From: Aurantiochytrium sp. KH105
Lineage: Eukaryota; Sar; Bigyra; Thraustochytrida; Thraustochytriidae
Assembly: GCA_003116975.1 (NCBI GenBank)
Contig: BGKB01000253.1
Location: 1 to 55,911 of the forward strand
Direction of reading: 5' to 3'
DNA length: 55,911 bases
The translations under genes and the position numbers were made by a program. The notes below the pieces were generated by a model. It searched no databases. It had not been told where the DNA came from and worked only from the letters and a program-made list of their open reading frames with translations. Of the stretch, positions 19,918 to 28,838 are shown one piece after another (position 1 is the first letter of the stretch; every line of letters starts with the position of its first letter).

Positions 19918-20982
19918 ATGGGCAAGTCCATGACCACCCCGCACGGGTACGCCGTCTTCGCGAACGAGGCGCCCCAGGAGCAAGGCGTCGCGCTGAAGAG
20001 GGTGCTCTTGATCGTGAACCCGAAGAGCGGCAACAAAAAGGGGCTCAAAATTAGGGATAAGGTGTCCGAGGTCCTCGTTGAAGGAGGCTGCGAGGTCCAG
20101 GTCGTGTACACCGAGTACTCGGGCCATGCCAAGGTGCTCGCGCGAGAGCACGACCTCAACGGCGTCGATGTCTTTGCCCCCATTGGAGGGGACGGGACAG
20201 TGCACGAAACCGTGAATGGTTTCATGGAGCGCACAGACTTTCAAGAAATCAGTGAGCGCGTTGCAATTGCCATCATTCCTGGCGGATCCGGCAACACTCT
20301 GGCATATGACCTTGGTCTTTCTACTCCGCAGGCGACGGCCCGATCCATCCTTGCTGGATGCGTACGTCGCATCGATGTCAACAAGGTGACCCCGCTTGCC
20401 GAAGACGAGGAGCACAAGCCAGTCTATTCGGTGAACATGGTCGGCTATGGCCTCCCGTCCACGGTGTTGCAAGCGGCAAACTCGCTGCGCTGGCTTGGTG
20501 GCGCACAGTACAAGCTTGCCGCCTACATCAGTCTTCTCCGTAACGTTGGCTACCTGTGTCGTGTTGAAATTGTTGATGCTAATGGGCACGAAATTGTTCG
20601 CGAGGACAAGTACGTTATGATCCAGGGTCAGCTGACGGTTCACATGGGCTCGCGGGTCCCCTTTTGTGTGCAAGCAAAGCTGGACGATGGTCTCATCGAG
20701 CTTTCTCTTGTCAAGCATGCCAGCAGAGCCAAGCTCATCAAGGTGATGACGCTGGCCGAGTCCGGCAAATCGGGTACAGCCGATGTTGTCGAAGAGCTCC
20801 AGGTGCGCTCCTTCAAGGTCACGCCTCTCGAAGCCTCGAACAAGCTCATCGGTCCTGCCACTGTCAACGTTGATGGTGAACTCGTGGGCCATGCCCCCTT
20901 TGAGGCTGCCGTCTTGCCGGGCGCACTGCGTTTCGTCACGCCGAGCCCCACGGTTGATGGCGCTCTTCCTCTCACTTCGTAA
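19918..20982 (+). CDS. Diacylglycerol/sphingosine-kinase family lipid kinase
   Basis: 354 aa from ATG 19918. The N-terminal catalytic domain has the NPKSGNKKG nucleotide loop (about 28-36), the signature GGDGTVHETVNG (90-101) and IIPGGSGNTLA. The C-terminal beta-rich domain carries NMVGYGL and ends with VNVDGELVGHAPFEAAVLPGALRF, matching the DAGK_cat plus C-terminal domain architecture of sphingosine/ceramide/diacylglycerol kinases. It is close to the minimal catalytic length, with no PH, C1 or membrane domains. The head group acceptor (long-chain base or diacylglycerol) cannot be decided by eye. Confidence 0.85.
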   Translation: MGKSMTTPHGYAVFANEAPQEQGVALKRVLLIVNPKSGNKKGLKIRDKVSEVLVEGGCEVQVVYTEYSGHAKVLAREHDLNGVDVFAPIGGDGTVHETVNGFMERTDFQEISERVAIAIIPGGSGNTLAYDLGLSTPQATARSILAGCVRRIDVNKVTPLAEDEEHKPVYSVNMVGYGLPSTVLQAANSLRWLGGAQYKLAAYISLLRNVGYLCRVEIVDANGHEIVREDKYVMIQGQLTVHMGSRVPFCVQAKLDDGLIELSLVKHASRAKLIKVMTLAESGKSGTADVVEELQVRSFKVTPLEASNKLIGPATVNVDGELVGHAPFEAAVLPGALRFVTPSPTVDGALPLTS

Positions 20983-21395
20983 TCTTGCTGTCAAGCATTT
21001 TTTCTTTGCCTGTGTGATTGAACATCTCGCTGGATACTTGAGCAGCAGAGACTTTGTACGGACGGACATGTACGCATCGCCGTCTTTCGAGCTCATTGAA
21101 GAGTTGACCCCAAAGGCCGTTCTTGCCTGTATTAGATGAGTGAGAGTGGGATCGAGGATTGAGCAAAAACAAACCCGAAACGATCTGAAAAAAGCTAAAT
21201 TGGAGAACTCGCGGAGGTCCTGCGCGAGACCAGAGCGTGCGTGGTGCGCGCGCGCAGGGGGAAAAGGAGGGGGCAGGCGCTCTGCATTCCTCTCCCTCCC
21301 TCCTCTCACACTAGCCAACTCAAGCGGCGCTCTCGTCTCGCAAGGTGGTTCTCACGAGAAAAGAGTGATCCGGCGAGCGCGAGCGCGCGGCTGGC
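20983..21395. other. Intergenic spacer
   Basis: 3' flank of the lipid kinase and leader of the poly-Ser protein. A C/T-rich stretch (about 21287-21310) precedes the latter. No gene is supported. Confidence 0.45.
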
Positions 21396-22097
21396 ATGGA
21401 CACCTTGGCTGTCGTGGATATCAGCGAGGAGGATGTAGGACCACAGCACGCACAGACACAGAACAGCGAGCAGACCAACCACGTCGAGGTTGTACAGGTC
21501 TCGCCGCCAATTTCGCCTGCGGAGTTCAAAAAAACCATGCGCGAGTACCCGAACGAGCACGACGTATACCTAAGCCGGAAGACGAGGGAGACTTATCGCT
21601 ACACCGAACACAAACCACTGATGATCGATGATCGCGGTCGCTTCGAATATGACAATCTGTTCTCCCAGGAAACAATCTATTTGTCGTACTACGTCGAAGC
21701 TGGCGTGACCATCATCATTCATAAAAGCAACGCAGAAGGACAACCTGTCCCGCTCTTCAAAGACTCCGTCGTGGAAAGTGCCGAAGGTGTTTGGCGACAC
21801 TATCCGCTCGACGTGATTGAAGGTGCTGTTCTTACGCTTACGTTTCACCAATGCTACGCATACAGCTTCAATATGAACGTGTCCAATCAAGACACGTCCT
21901 CGTGCGGGCCCGTCCAGCAAGTAGCCTTCAACACAGGCTATGATTTTATTTGCGTCCCAGAGCCATTTGATGTTATGAAGCTTGAGCTCGTTGCAAGTGC
22001 TCTCGAGGTTTCCCAATCGTCGTCTTCCAGTTCTTCCAGTTCATCCAGTTCATCCAGTTCATCCAGTTCATCCAGTTCATTCAATTTACAAGGATGA
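21396..22097 (+). CDS. Poly-Ser-tailed protein with a possible GOLD-like beta domain
   Basis: 233 aa from ATG 21396. An acidic N-terminus precedes a beta-rich region (about residues 50-195, with IYLSYYVEAGVTIIIHKS and GAVLTLTFHQCYAYSFNMNVS) whose rhythm resembles GOLD or lectin-like sandwiches. I cannot assign it firmly. The C-terminus is a run of about 24 serines, encoded by a 9-bp tandem repeat, ending FNLQG. No signal peptide or transmembrane helix is seen. It marks the left edge of the accessory segment. It could be an ordinary lineage-specific gene. Confidence 0.5.
   Translation: MDTLAVVDISEEDVGPQHAQTQNSEQTNHVEVVQVSPPISPAEFKKTMREYPNEHDVYLSRKTRETYRYTEHKPLMIDDRGRFEYDNLFSQETIYLSYYVEAGVTIIIHKSNAEGQPVPLFKDSVVESAEGVWRHYPLDVIEGAVLTLTFHQCYAYSFNMNVSNQDTSSCGPVQQVAFNTGYDFICVPEPFDVMKLELVASALEVSQSSSSSSSSSSSSSSSSSSSSSFNLQG
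22019..22081 (+). repeat. 9-bp (tccagttca) coding minisatellite
   Basis: About six nearly perfect copies of tccagttca, preceded by degenerate units, encode the poly-Ser tail. The 9-bp period preserves the frame, so copy-number change would alter tail length without breaking the protein. Confidence 0.85.
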
Positions 22098-22325
22098 TCT
22101 CCAAATGAAACCAAGGAAGCGTGCACGCATGAGCTCGTGCGTCGGAGCATCATCAGTACCATCGGCACCTGGTTTGATCTGGGTGTCAAAGAATTTGCGG
22201 GATAGGCCAATTTGCGCTTTTTGTGCGTGATGAAGTTCATGGTAAAAAAATGAAAAGGAAAAAAGTATCAGGTCTAAACCTGCAGGTCAAATGTCGCGCG
22301 CAATACAGGCGTATCATTATCATTT

Positions 22326-22572
22326 TTTAGCATGCTCGCAGAGAAACTCTCTTTCTCATGAATAAATATACATGCATGCATACTGTTATTTTCAACTTTT
22401 TGCAAAAGTCGCTCGTCACAAACCTGCTTTCTTGATGCTGAACAAGCAAGTAGTCGGGAGGTTCCGTCGCCCTCATCGTAATCTCATTATCACTTGGCAT
22501 ACGCCCCCGCCTCGCACCGGCTTGGCACTGAAATTCAGGAAACAGCGCGTTAGTGGCAGTTTCCAGTGAACC
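22326..22572. repeat. Left copy of the accessory-segment direct repeat
   Basis: Shares tttagcatgctcgcagagaaact, then gttattttcaactttttgcaaaagtcgctcgtcacaaacctgct, and a downstream cgcctcgcaccggcttggcactg with the copy at 30168-30381 in the same orientation. It ends with an imperfect inverted repeat (cactgaaa ... tttccagtg). The copies differ by substitutions and small indels. It lies 207 bases before the first nuclease-kinase gene. Confidence 0.8.
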
Positions 22573-22675
22573 ACTTTTTTTTCTAACAAAAAATTAAAAA
22601 AATTGTCGCTGGTCACGTGCGCTCTCCGTGCTTCCCTGCATTCCCCATCCATCCCTCGCTCGCATTCGCGCTGTG

Positions 22676-22680
22676 TAAGC

Positions 22681-22716
<36 letters not shown>

Positions 22717-22750
22717 GAGCAAGCAAGCAAGCGAGCAAGCGAGCAAGCAA
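22676..22750 (+). repeat. AAGC/GAGC tetranucleotide run in the leader of nuclease-kinase copy 1
   Basis: About 18 units of aagc with occasional gagc lie 29 bases before the start codon. The equivalent run before copy 2 (25867-25906) has about half as many units. The rest of the leader (tctccgtgcttccctgcattcc...) is shared. Confidence 0.85.
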
Positions 22751-22778
22751 AACCCTTTTCCCCGCCCGGACAGAGGCA

Positions 22779-24833
22779 ATGTCGCAGCGGGGGTCGATGT
22801 CGTCGGAGCGGCGGTCGAGGTCGCAGCGGCGGACAGGACCGAGGTCGCGTATGTCGCGGCGATCGAGAGGTGCTAGCTCGGTTGCCTCCGGGGGTAGTAC
22901 TAGTAGTAGTGTGAGTGTCAGTCATGTAAGGATGCGTAGATCACGCCCTTTGCGCGACCCCGCCTACCAGTTCAGGGACGAGTCTTTCTGGGCTGATCAT
23001 GAGGAAGACCTGGTCAACCTCACCATGGACGAGTTCCTCTCGTTGAGCGATGCGGAGGTCGCTTGCGTCTACAATTACACCAGAAATCATAAAGACGTTC
23101 GAAGTTGTATGCAAAGTGCTATTGGTTATGCCATTTCAGATGCGTACTTTGACTTAAATGCACGAGAGAATGCTGCCAAAGCGGACCTCAACGCGAGTCT
23201 CGTTCCTGTGCTTAATCTCCTGTCTGCGATGATTCAAAATCCATCTACAAGCGAAAGTGAGAAACAAAAGGCTGTGGAAGATATCGATTTTTACACAAAG
23301 CAATTGACGAATGCCGAGCTCACTGTCGTTGCTTCGTTGGCGCGGCCTCTTTTCATGGCATGTGATCAACCATCGGGTAATGCTTCGTCCTCGTCGTATG
23401 CTGACAATCAGCGCACATGGCTCCTCGACGCTGAGCCAGCACTCTGGGACCGCGGCGACTTCTCGGTGGACCTCTGCAAGGAGAATTTTGGAGGAATTTT
23501 CATGTCTGTTGGCACAATGCTTTCTGGGCGTTCGTTCCGCGCGGAGGCGAGAGAAGCTACATGCATGGCGCAGTTTGTGGCCAAGTCCGTTTCTGCACTC
23601 GAACACAACATTTTCCAGGACCTGTGCTCAGCTGACAACGTCTGTGTTGAGTTGGAGCAGCCCACCATCATCAACTCACGTCCGGACATGGTGTGGTATG
23701 CCAATGGCACTCCCGTCCTAGTGCACGAGCACAAGGCCTCGGGCTCTTTTCCTCTGAGACCGGCCTCGGTTCCGGCGAATGCCGTTCGAGGGGACCTTCT
23801 CTCTTATTACTACGAGACCTACGGCGAAGCCGTTCGCAAACCAGTCGCCCAAATCTACGGCTACATGGTCGTGATGGGTCTCAAGTACGGCGTGCTCAGC
23901 ACGACAGAGTTCACGTGGTTCTTGCGTCGCTCTGACGGCCCGGAGTCGCCGGCGCTTGAGATCACTGACGCGTTCTCCTGCACGGACAGCGGCGAGCACA
24001 GTGTCAACATGGCGTACACGCAGATGCTTCTCATGGCGATACACGACAATGATAGCGTCGGGCAGTTCCCCAGAGACCTCGACTCTGGACTCGGTCAGCT
24101 TGTGTTGAACAAGTGGGCTGACTTTCTCGGCTCGCAACATGCGAGGGGTCGTGCCAGGTGGATTTCGAGGTCCGATGGCGCAAGTGAATGGGTGAGAAGC
24201 ATCCACGCTGAGTATCAAGCACGGCAGCGTGGTGCGTCTTCGAAGAGATACGCGCCTGACGCCCAGACCAAGTGGGACAGCGGCACCGGTGTACCATTGA
24301 GTGCTTCTGAATTTGGAAGCATTCTTCCACTGCCTTGGTCGGCAGACTACACGGTGGTGTCGGAGTCGGAGCGTTTTTCGGTGAAGCGTCTTCGGCTTCA
24401 GAACGGCGTCTGCATCATTATGAAAACGCTTGTTGTTCGCGATTCCGAAGAGCCGCGCACGGACACTTTATGCCGTGAGACTGAATCGTACACTGCGTTG
24501 GAGGCTCTTCAAGGCGTTGCTATCGTGCCCCTTGTGTACGGAGGTTTCGTCGGGCCCAAGTCGAACTGCTGGCAAGTCGTCGCCACGGTGGATCTCGGGA
24601 CCAATTTGGAGTGCGTCCCTAAAGAGCGTCGCAAGACTCTCAAAAAACATGCGCGCTGGTCGCTTCAGCAGTTACACGCACGCGGATTCTTGCACGGGGA
24701 TGTTGCGCTGCGGAACTTTGTCGTCCCGGATAATTCCAGTCGCGTGTTTCTCATTGATCTTGAATCTTCTCGGGCTTGCAATCAGCAGCAAGAACTCGAC
24801 GCGGAACTGTCTCAATTCGACAGCCTCTTCTAA
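22779..24833 (+). CDS. PD-(D/E)xK nuclease plus kinase-like effector, copy 1
   Basis: 684 aa from ATG 22779; further upstream the frame has only non-ATG starts and the repeat leader. Residues 1-60 are Arg/Ser-rich and basic. Residues 95-177 form a block that differs strongly from copy 2. The nuclease fold spans about 240-440, with RPDMVW (Asp303) and VLVHEHK (Glu317, Lys319) as a D-ExK active site. A kinase-like domain spans about 520-684, with Lys549, HGDVALRN (His639, Asp641, Asn646) and IDLE (Asp660) in place of DFG. This REase-plus-kinase pairing is known from Crinkler-type effectors of oomycetes, fungi and other eukaryotes. No LFLAK-type header or signal peptide is seen, so a role in host or inter-element conflict is inference. 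Confidence 0.65.
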   Translation: MSQRGSMSSERRSRSQRRTGPRSRMSRRSRGASSVASGGSTSSSVSVSHVRMRRSRPLRDPAYQFRDESFWADHEEDLVNLTMDEFLSLSDAEVACVYNYTRNHKDVRSCMQSAIGYAISDAYFDLNARENAAKADLNASLVPVLNLLSAMIQNPSTSESEKQKAVEDIDFYTKQLTNAELTVVASLARPLFMACDQPSGNASSSSYADNQRTWLLDAEPALWDRGDFSVDLCKENFGGIFMSVGTMLSGRSFRAEAREATCMAQFVAKSVSALEHNIFQDLCSADNVCVELEQPTIINSRPDMVWYANGTPVLVHEHKASGSFPLRPASVPANAVRGDLLSYYYETYGEAVRKPVAQIYGYMVVMGLKYGVLSTTEFTWFLRRSDGPESPALEITDAFSCTDSGEHSVNMAYTQMLLMAIHDNDSVGQFPRDLDSGLGQLVLNKWADFLGSQHARGRARWISRSDGASEWVRSIHAEYQARQRGASSKRYAPDAQTKWDSGTGVPLSASEFGSILPLPWSADYTVVSESERFSVKRLRLQNGVCIIMKTLVVRDSEEPRTDTLCRETESYTALEALQGVAIVPLVYGGFVGPKSNCWQVVATVDLGTNLECVPKERRKTLKKHARWSLQQLHARGFLHGDVALRNFVVPDNSSRVFLIDLESSRACNQQQELDAELSQFDSLF

Positions 24834-25154
24834 AACATGCCTTTCTTATTTTTACTTTCATCCACGCGAGAAGTGACGCTTTTAAAAACATTAAAAAAAA
24901 CTAAAAAAGAGAGACTGGGAAAAGTCGATCGCGTCTAGATCGCGACGAAGAGCGCGGCTGCGACCAACACCAGCGAGCATACGACGCAGATTTACGGTCA
25001 AGAGGGGTGTGTGTACTAAAACGATGAGCGGGTCCCCTAAGCGTCGGCGGATGTAACCAACTCAAGAGCAAGGGCGTCCGCGAAATGAAAGCATCAAAAC
25101 GCGGGTAATAATGGAGGGTTGCGAAGGAGAACTTCAGGCAGACAAAAAACTTCG
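24834..25154. other. AT-richer spacer after nuclease-kinase copy 1
   Basis: Homology with the region after copy 2 stops about 11 bases beyond the stop codon. A short open frame from the ATG at 25111 (15 codons) overlaps the start of the next gene and could be an upstream ORF. Nothing else is seen. Confidence 0.4.
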
Positions 25155-25649
25155 ATGATGTCTCAAGAGCGCTTCATGGCTCTACACGCTTATTTTGCGT
25201 ATCAAAAAGATCAGTTGGCTTCGCAGAGAACGATAGGCCGCAAGCGGCCGATTAACGCGATGGCAAACGTGGCCGCAATACTGGGCATATCCAAGTCTAC
25301 ACTCGAAATGATTTGGGCTTACGTGAAAGGAGACATTGCAAGGCAATACACGAAGACTACCACTCTTCAAGATGCGAAGCAACGACCAGGTGCCGAGTTC
25401 ATCAAACTTGAGCAACCCTCCGGTCGAGACTTGGTGAAGAGGATTCTCGTCTCGCGCGATCGTACCGTGGAGGTGTTTCGTAGAGAATCCTCGATCGAAG
25501 ATGGTGTTGACGCTGACAGCGATGATGATGATGATGACGATGATGACGATGATGATGATGATGATTACCTTTTGGAAGAAGAATACGACGTTGATGAACT
25601 CGAAAAGCAGCTCGAAGCTGTCCTAACAATTTCAGATGGTCAATCCTAG
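25155..25649 (+). CDS. Helix-turn-helix / poly-Asp protein (164 aa)
   Basis: From the first in-frame ATG (25155). Residues about 28-50 (NAMANVAAILGISKSTLEMIW) look like a helix-turn-helix of the kind found at the N-terminus of DDE transposases or in homeodomain-like regulators. A run of about 15 aspartates (GAT/GAC repeat, about 25524-25565) follows, then an acidic, coiled-coil-like C-terminus. No catalytic transposase domain is present, so it could be a truncated or domesticated transposase N-terminus, or a small DNA-binding regulator. It sits between the two nuclease-kinase copies, in the same direction. Confidence 0.4.
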   Translation: MMSQERFMALHAYFAYQKDQLASQRTIGRKRPINAMANVAAILGISKSTLEMIWAYVKGDIARQYTKTTTLQDAKQRPGAEFIKLEQPSGRDLVKRILVSRDRTVEVFRRESSIEDGVDADSDDDDDDDDDDDDDDDYLLEEEYDVDELEKQLEAVLTISDGQS

Positions 25650-25934
25650 AGGTTATATATGTAAATCACTACGAAGAGTTGCAATCAACTATCATCCAAA
25701 TGCGAGTTGGGCTCGACAATCAGCACAGAGGCCCGCCAACAACGCCCCTTCCATCGGCCCTGTGCAGCTCCCTCCATTGCCTTTATAACGCGACGCGTCT
25801 CTGGTCGCGTGCAATCTCCGTGCTTCCCTGCATTCCCCATCCATCCCTCGCTCGCGTTCGCGCTATCTAAGCAAGCAAGCGAGCAAGCGAGCAAGCGAGC
25901 AAGCAAAACCCTTTTCCCCGCCCGGACAGAGGCA

Positions 25935-27989
25935 ATGTCGCAGCGGGGGTCGATGTCGTCGGAGCGGCGGTCGAGGTCGCAGCGGCGGACAGGACCGAGG
26001 TCGCGTATGTCGCGGCGATCGAGAGGTGCTAGCTCGGTTGCCTCGGGGGGTAGTACTAGTAGTAGTGTGAGTGTCAGTCATGTAAGGATGCGTAGATCAC
26101 GCCCTTTGCGCGACCCCGCCTACCAGTTCAGGGACGAGTCTTTCTGGGCTGATCATGAGGACGACCTGGTTAACCTCACCATGGACGAGTTCCTCTCGTT
26201 GAGCGATGCGGAGGTCTCTTGCACCTTCAATTACCTAAAAGCGAATCAAGCTGTTGCAAGTAGAATGGATGCTACTGTCGCTTTTAAAATCCCTGCTGCT
26301 GACCGCGACATCGTTGCGCGAGAAAGTGCTGCCAAAGCAGACCTCATTGCGAGTCTCGCTCCAGAGATTGACCGCCTGACTGCGATAGCTCGAGATCCAT
26401 CTACAAGCGATAGTGACAGAAAAAGGGCTTTCGAAGAGCTCGATTCTACCACAGCGCAAATGAGGAATGCCGAGCTCACTGTCGTTGCTTCGTTGGCGCG
26501 GCCTCTTTTCATGGCATGTGATCAACCATCGGGTAATGCTTCGTCCTCGTCGTATGCTGACAATCAGCGCACATGGCTCCTCGACGCTGAGCCAGCACTC
26601 TGGGACCGCGGCGACTTCTCGGTGGACCTCTGCAAGGAGAATTTTGGAGGAATTTTCATGTCTGTTGGCACAATGCTTTCTGGGCGTTCGTTCCGCGCGG
26701 AGGTGAGAGAAGCTACATGCATGGCGCAGTTTGTGGCCAAGTCCGTTTCTGCACTCGAACACAACATTTTCCAGGACCTGTGCTCAGCTGACAACGTCTG
26801 TGTTGAGTTGGAGCAACCCACAATCATCAACTCACGCCCGGACATGGTGTGGTATGCCAATGGCACTCCCGTCCTAGTGCACGAGCACAAGGCCTCGCGC
26901 TCTTTTCCTCTGAGACCGGCCTCGGTTCCGGCGAATGCCGTTCGAGGGGACCTTCTCTCTTATTACTACGAGACCTACGGCGAAGCCGTTCGCAAACCAG
27001 TCGCCCAAATCTACGGCTACATGGTCGTGATGGGTCTCAAGTACGGCGTGCTCAGCACGACAGAGTTCACGTGGTTCTTGCGTCGCTCTGACGGCCCGGA
27101 GTCGCCGGCGCTTGAGATCACTGACGCGTTCTCCTGCACGGACAGCGGCGAGCACAGTGTCAACATGGCGTACACGCAGATGCTTCTCATGGCGATACAC
27201 GACAATGATAGCGTCGGGCAGTTCCCCAGAGACCTCGACTCTGGACTCGGTCAGCTTGTGTTGAACAAGTGGGCTGACTTTCTCGGCTCGCAACATGCGA
27301 GGGGTCGTGCCAGGTGGATTTCGAGGTCCGATGGCGCAAGTGAATGGGTGAGAAGCATCCACGCTGAGTATCAAGCACGGCAGCGTGGTGCGTCTTCGAA
27401 GAGACACGCGCCTGACGTCCAGACCAAGTGGGACAGCGGCACCGGTGTACCATTGAGTGCTTCTGAATTTGGAAGCATTCTTCCACTGCCTTGGTCGGCA
27501 GACTACACGGTGGTGTCGGAGTCGGAGCGTTTTTCGGTGAAGCGTCTTCGGCTTCAGAACGGCGTTTGCATCATTATGAAAACGCTTGTTGTTCGCGATT
27601 CCGAAGAGCCGCGCACGGACACTTTATGCCGTGAGACTGAATCGTACACTGCGTTGGAGGCTCTCCAAGGCGTTGCTATCGTGCCCCTTGTGTACGGAGG
27701 TTTCGTCGGGCCCAAGTCAAACTGCTGGCAAGTCGTCGCCACGGTGGATCTCGGGACTAATTTGGAGTGCGTCGCTAAAGAGCGTCGCAAAACTCTCAAA
27801 AAACATGCGCGCTGGTCGCTTCAGCAGTTACACGCACGCGGATTCTTGCACGGGGATGTTGCGCTGCGGAACTTTGTCGTCCCGGACAATTCCAGTCGCG
27901 TGTTTCTCATTGATCTTGAATCTTCTCGGGCTTGCAATCAGCAGCAAGAACTCGACGCGGAACTGTCTCAATTCGACAGCCTCTTCTAA
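25935..27989 (+). CDS. PD-(D/E)xK nuclease plus kinase-like effector, copy 2
   Basis: 684 aa, the same length as copy 1 and in the same direction 3.1 kb downstream. Outside residues 95-177 I count only about six amino-acid differences (for example A-to-V, G-to-R, Y-to-H, P-to-A). Inside that block about 49 of 83 positions differ without any indel. All the nuclease (Asp303, Glu317, Lys319) and kinase-like (Lys549, HGD 639-641, Asn646, Asp660) residues are intact. Homology begins about 130 bases before the ATG and ends about 11 bases after the stop, so the duplicated unit is essentially one gene with its leader. Confidence 0.65.
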   Translation: MSQRGSMSSERRSRSQRRTGPRSRMSRRSRGASSVASGGSTSSSVSVSHVRMRRSRPLRDPAYQFRDESFWADHEDDLVNLTMDEFLSLSDAEVSCTFNYLKANQAVASRMDATVAFKIPAADRDIVARESAAKADLIASLAPEIDRLTAIARDPSTSDSDRKRAFEELDSTTAQMRNAELTVVASLARPLFMACDQPSGNASSSSYADNQRTWLLDAEPALWDRGDFSVDLCKENFGGIFMSVGTMLSGRSFRAEVREATCMAQFVAKSVSALEHNIFQDLCSADNVCVELEQPTIINSRPDMVWYANGTPVLVHEHKASRSFPLRPASVPANAVRGDLLSYYYETYGEAVRKPVAQIYGYMVVMGLKYGVLSTTEFTWFLRRSDGPESPALEITDAFSCTDSGEHSVNMAYTQMLLMAIHDNDSVGQFPRDLDSGLGQLVLNKWADFLGSQHARGRARWISRSDGASEWVRSIHAEYQARQRGASSKRHAPDVQTKWDSGTGVPLSASEFGSILPLPWSADYTVVSESERFSVKRLRLQNGVCIIMKTLVVRDSEEPRTDTLCRETESYTALEALQGVAIVPLVYGGFVGPKSNCWQVVATVDLGTNLECVAKERRKTLKKHARWSLQQLHARGFLHGDVALRNFVVPDNSSRVFLIDLESSRACNQQQELDAELSQFDSLF

Positions 27990-28382
27990 AACACGCCGAG
28001 CTTGTCTTTCTCTTTTCTTTCTTTTGCTCGTTCGTTCGCTCGCTCGCTCGCTCGCTCGCTCGCTCGTTTGTCTTGGCGCGTGATGTACAACGGTTGTCGC
28101 GGAGTAGATAGGTCGCGTGCGTCGCCTGATTCACCGTTCAGGATCTTTCCCCCAACTGTACAGATAGCTCGATCTAGGAATGCGTGCAACTGCCAGTTTT
28201 TCGTATGCTTAGAAATGGGGAAATGTGACAAAGATCACAAGACGTGGAATTATTGAATTTTTGTGTTGCGGTCGGGAAAGATTTCGTTTCGTCTTTCGTT
28301 GGGCTATATGTACGCAGAGCAAACCAAACACCAAACACCGAACACCAGAAACGAAAGACAAGACAAGACAATACAAGACAAG
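27990..28382. other. Spacer with a CTCG repeat
   Basis: A CTCG/TTCG tetranucleotide run lies at about 28029-28069, roughly the reverse complement of the GAGC units in the copy 2 leader. The rest is AT-richer and includes a short acaagacaagacaatacaagacaag run immediately before the next ATG. No gene is supported. Confidence 0.45.
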
Positions 28383-28838
28383 ATGGCCGTGCCTCAATTC
28401 CGCAAGAAGTTGCACAGCGACTTCGTAACGTACTTGAACGAGTTGCCCTAGTGGAATGATGGGCTCGTTAAGAGCGTGGAAGTGACAAGGGCGTGCTCGA
28501 ACTTTGCTACGTCGAAGCTGTACAGGGACTATGTTGAAAAGATTGCCAACATTTCTGCGAACATTCGTCGCATTGAACTCGCGAAGATTGATGCGGACAT
28601 TGACGCGGAGAATGAGGCTGCTGGCGGTGAATTTCAGAATGAAATGAAGCAAATGGCTGACGTTTTACAATTCGGGAAGTCTAAGGCCATGGAAGGTGGT
28701 GCGTTTGACGAAAACGAATGGAAAAAGTACCGGGTGAAGCTCGCATTTGCCTACATGCAAGCTGCTTCTGAAGAGATGGCGCAGCAACAAATGATTCGAA
28801 ATGATGAACTTCCGAATACTAAAATACTCAAACGATAA
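28383..28838 (+). pseudogene. Unknown ORF interrupted by one in-frame TAG
   Basis: An ATG at 28383 opens a frame that meets TAG at 28449-28451 and then runs in the same phase to a stop at 28838. The downstream part (about 128 codons) is helical and charged (ISANIRRIELAKIDADIDAE, WKKYRVKLAFAYMQAASEEM) and looks like a genuine protein; the next in-frame start codon after the TAG is only a GTG at 28476. No family is recognised. Either the gene has been inactivated by one substitution, or the TAG is read through, or translation begins after it at a non-ATG codon. Confidence 0.4.

Noticed and set aside
22676..22750. Regular AAGC units considered as a CRISPR-like or satellite array
   Set aside because: Units are contiguous tetranucleotides with no spacers; a plain microsatellite.
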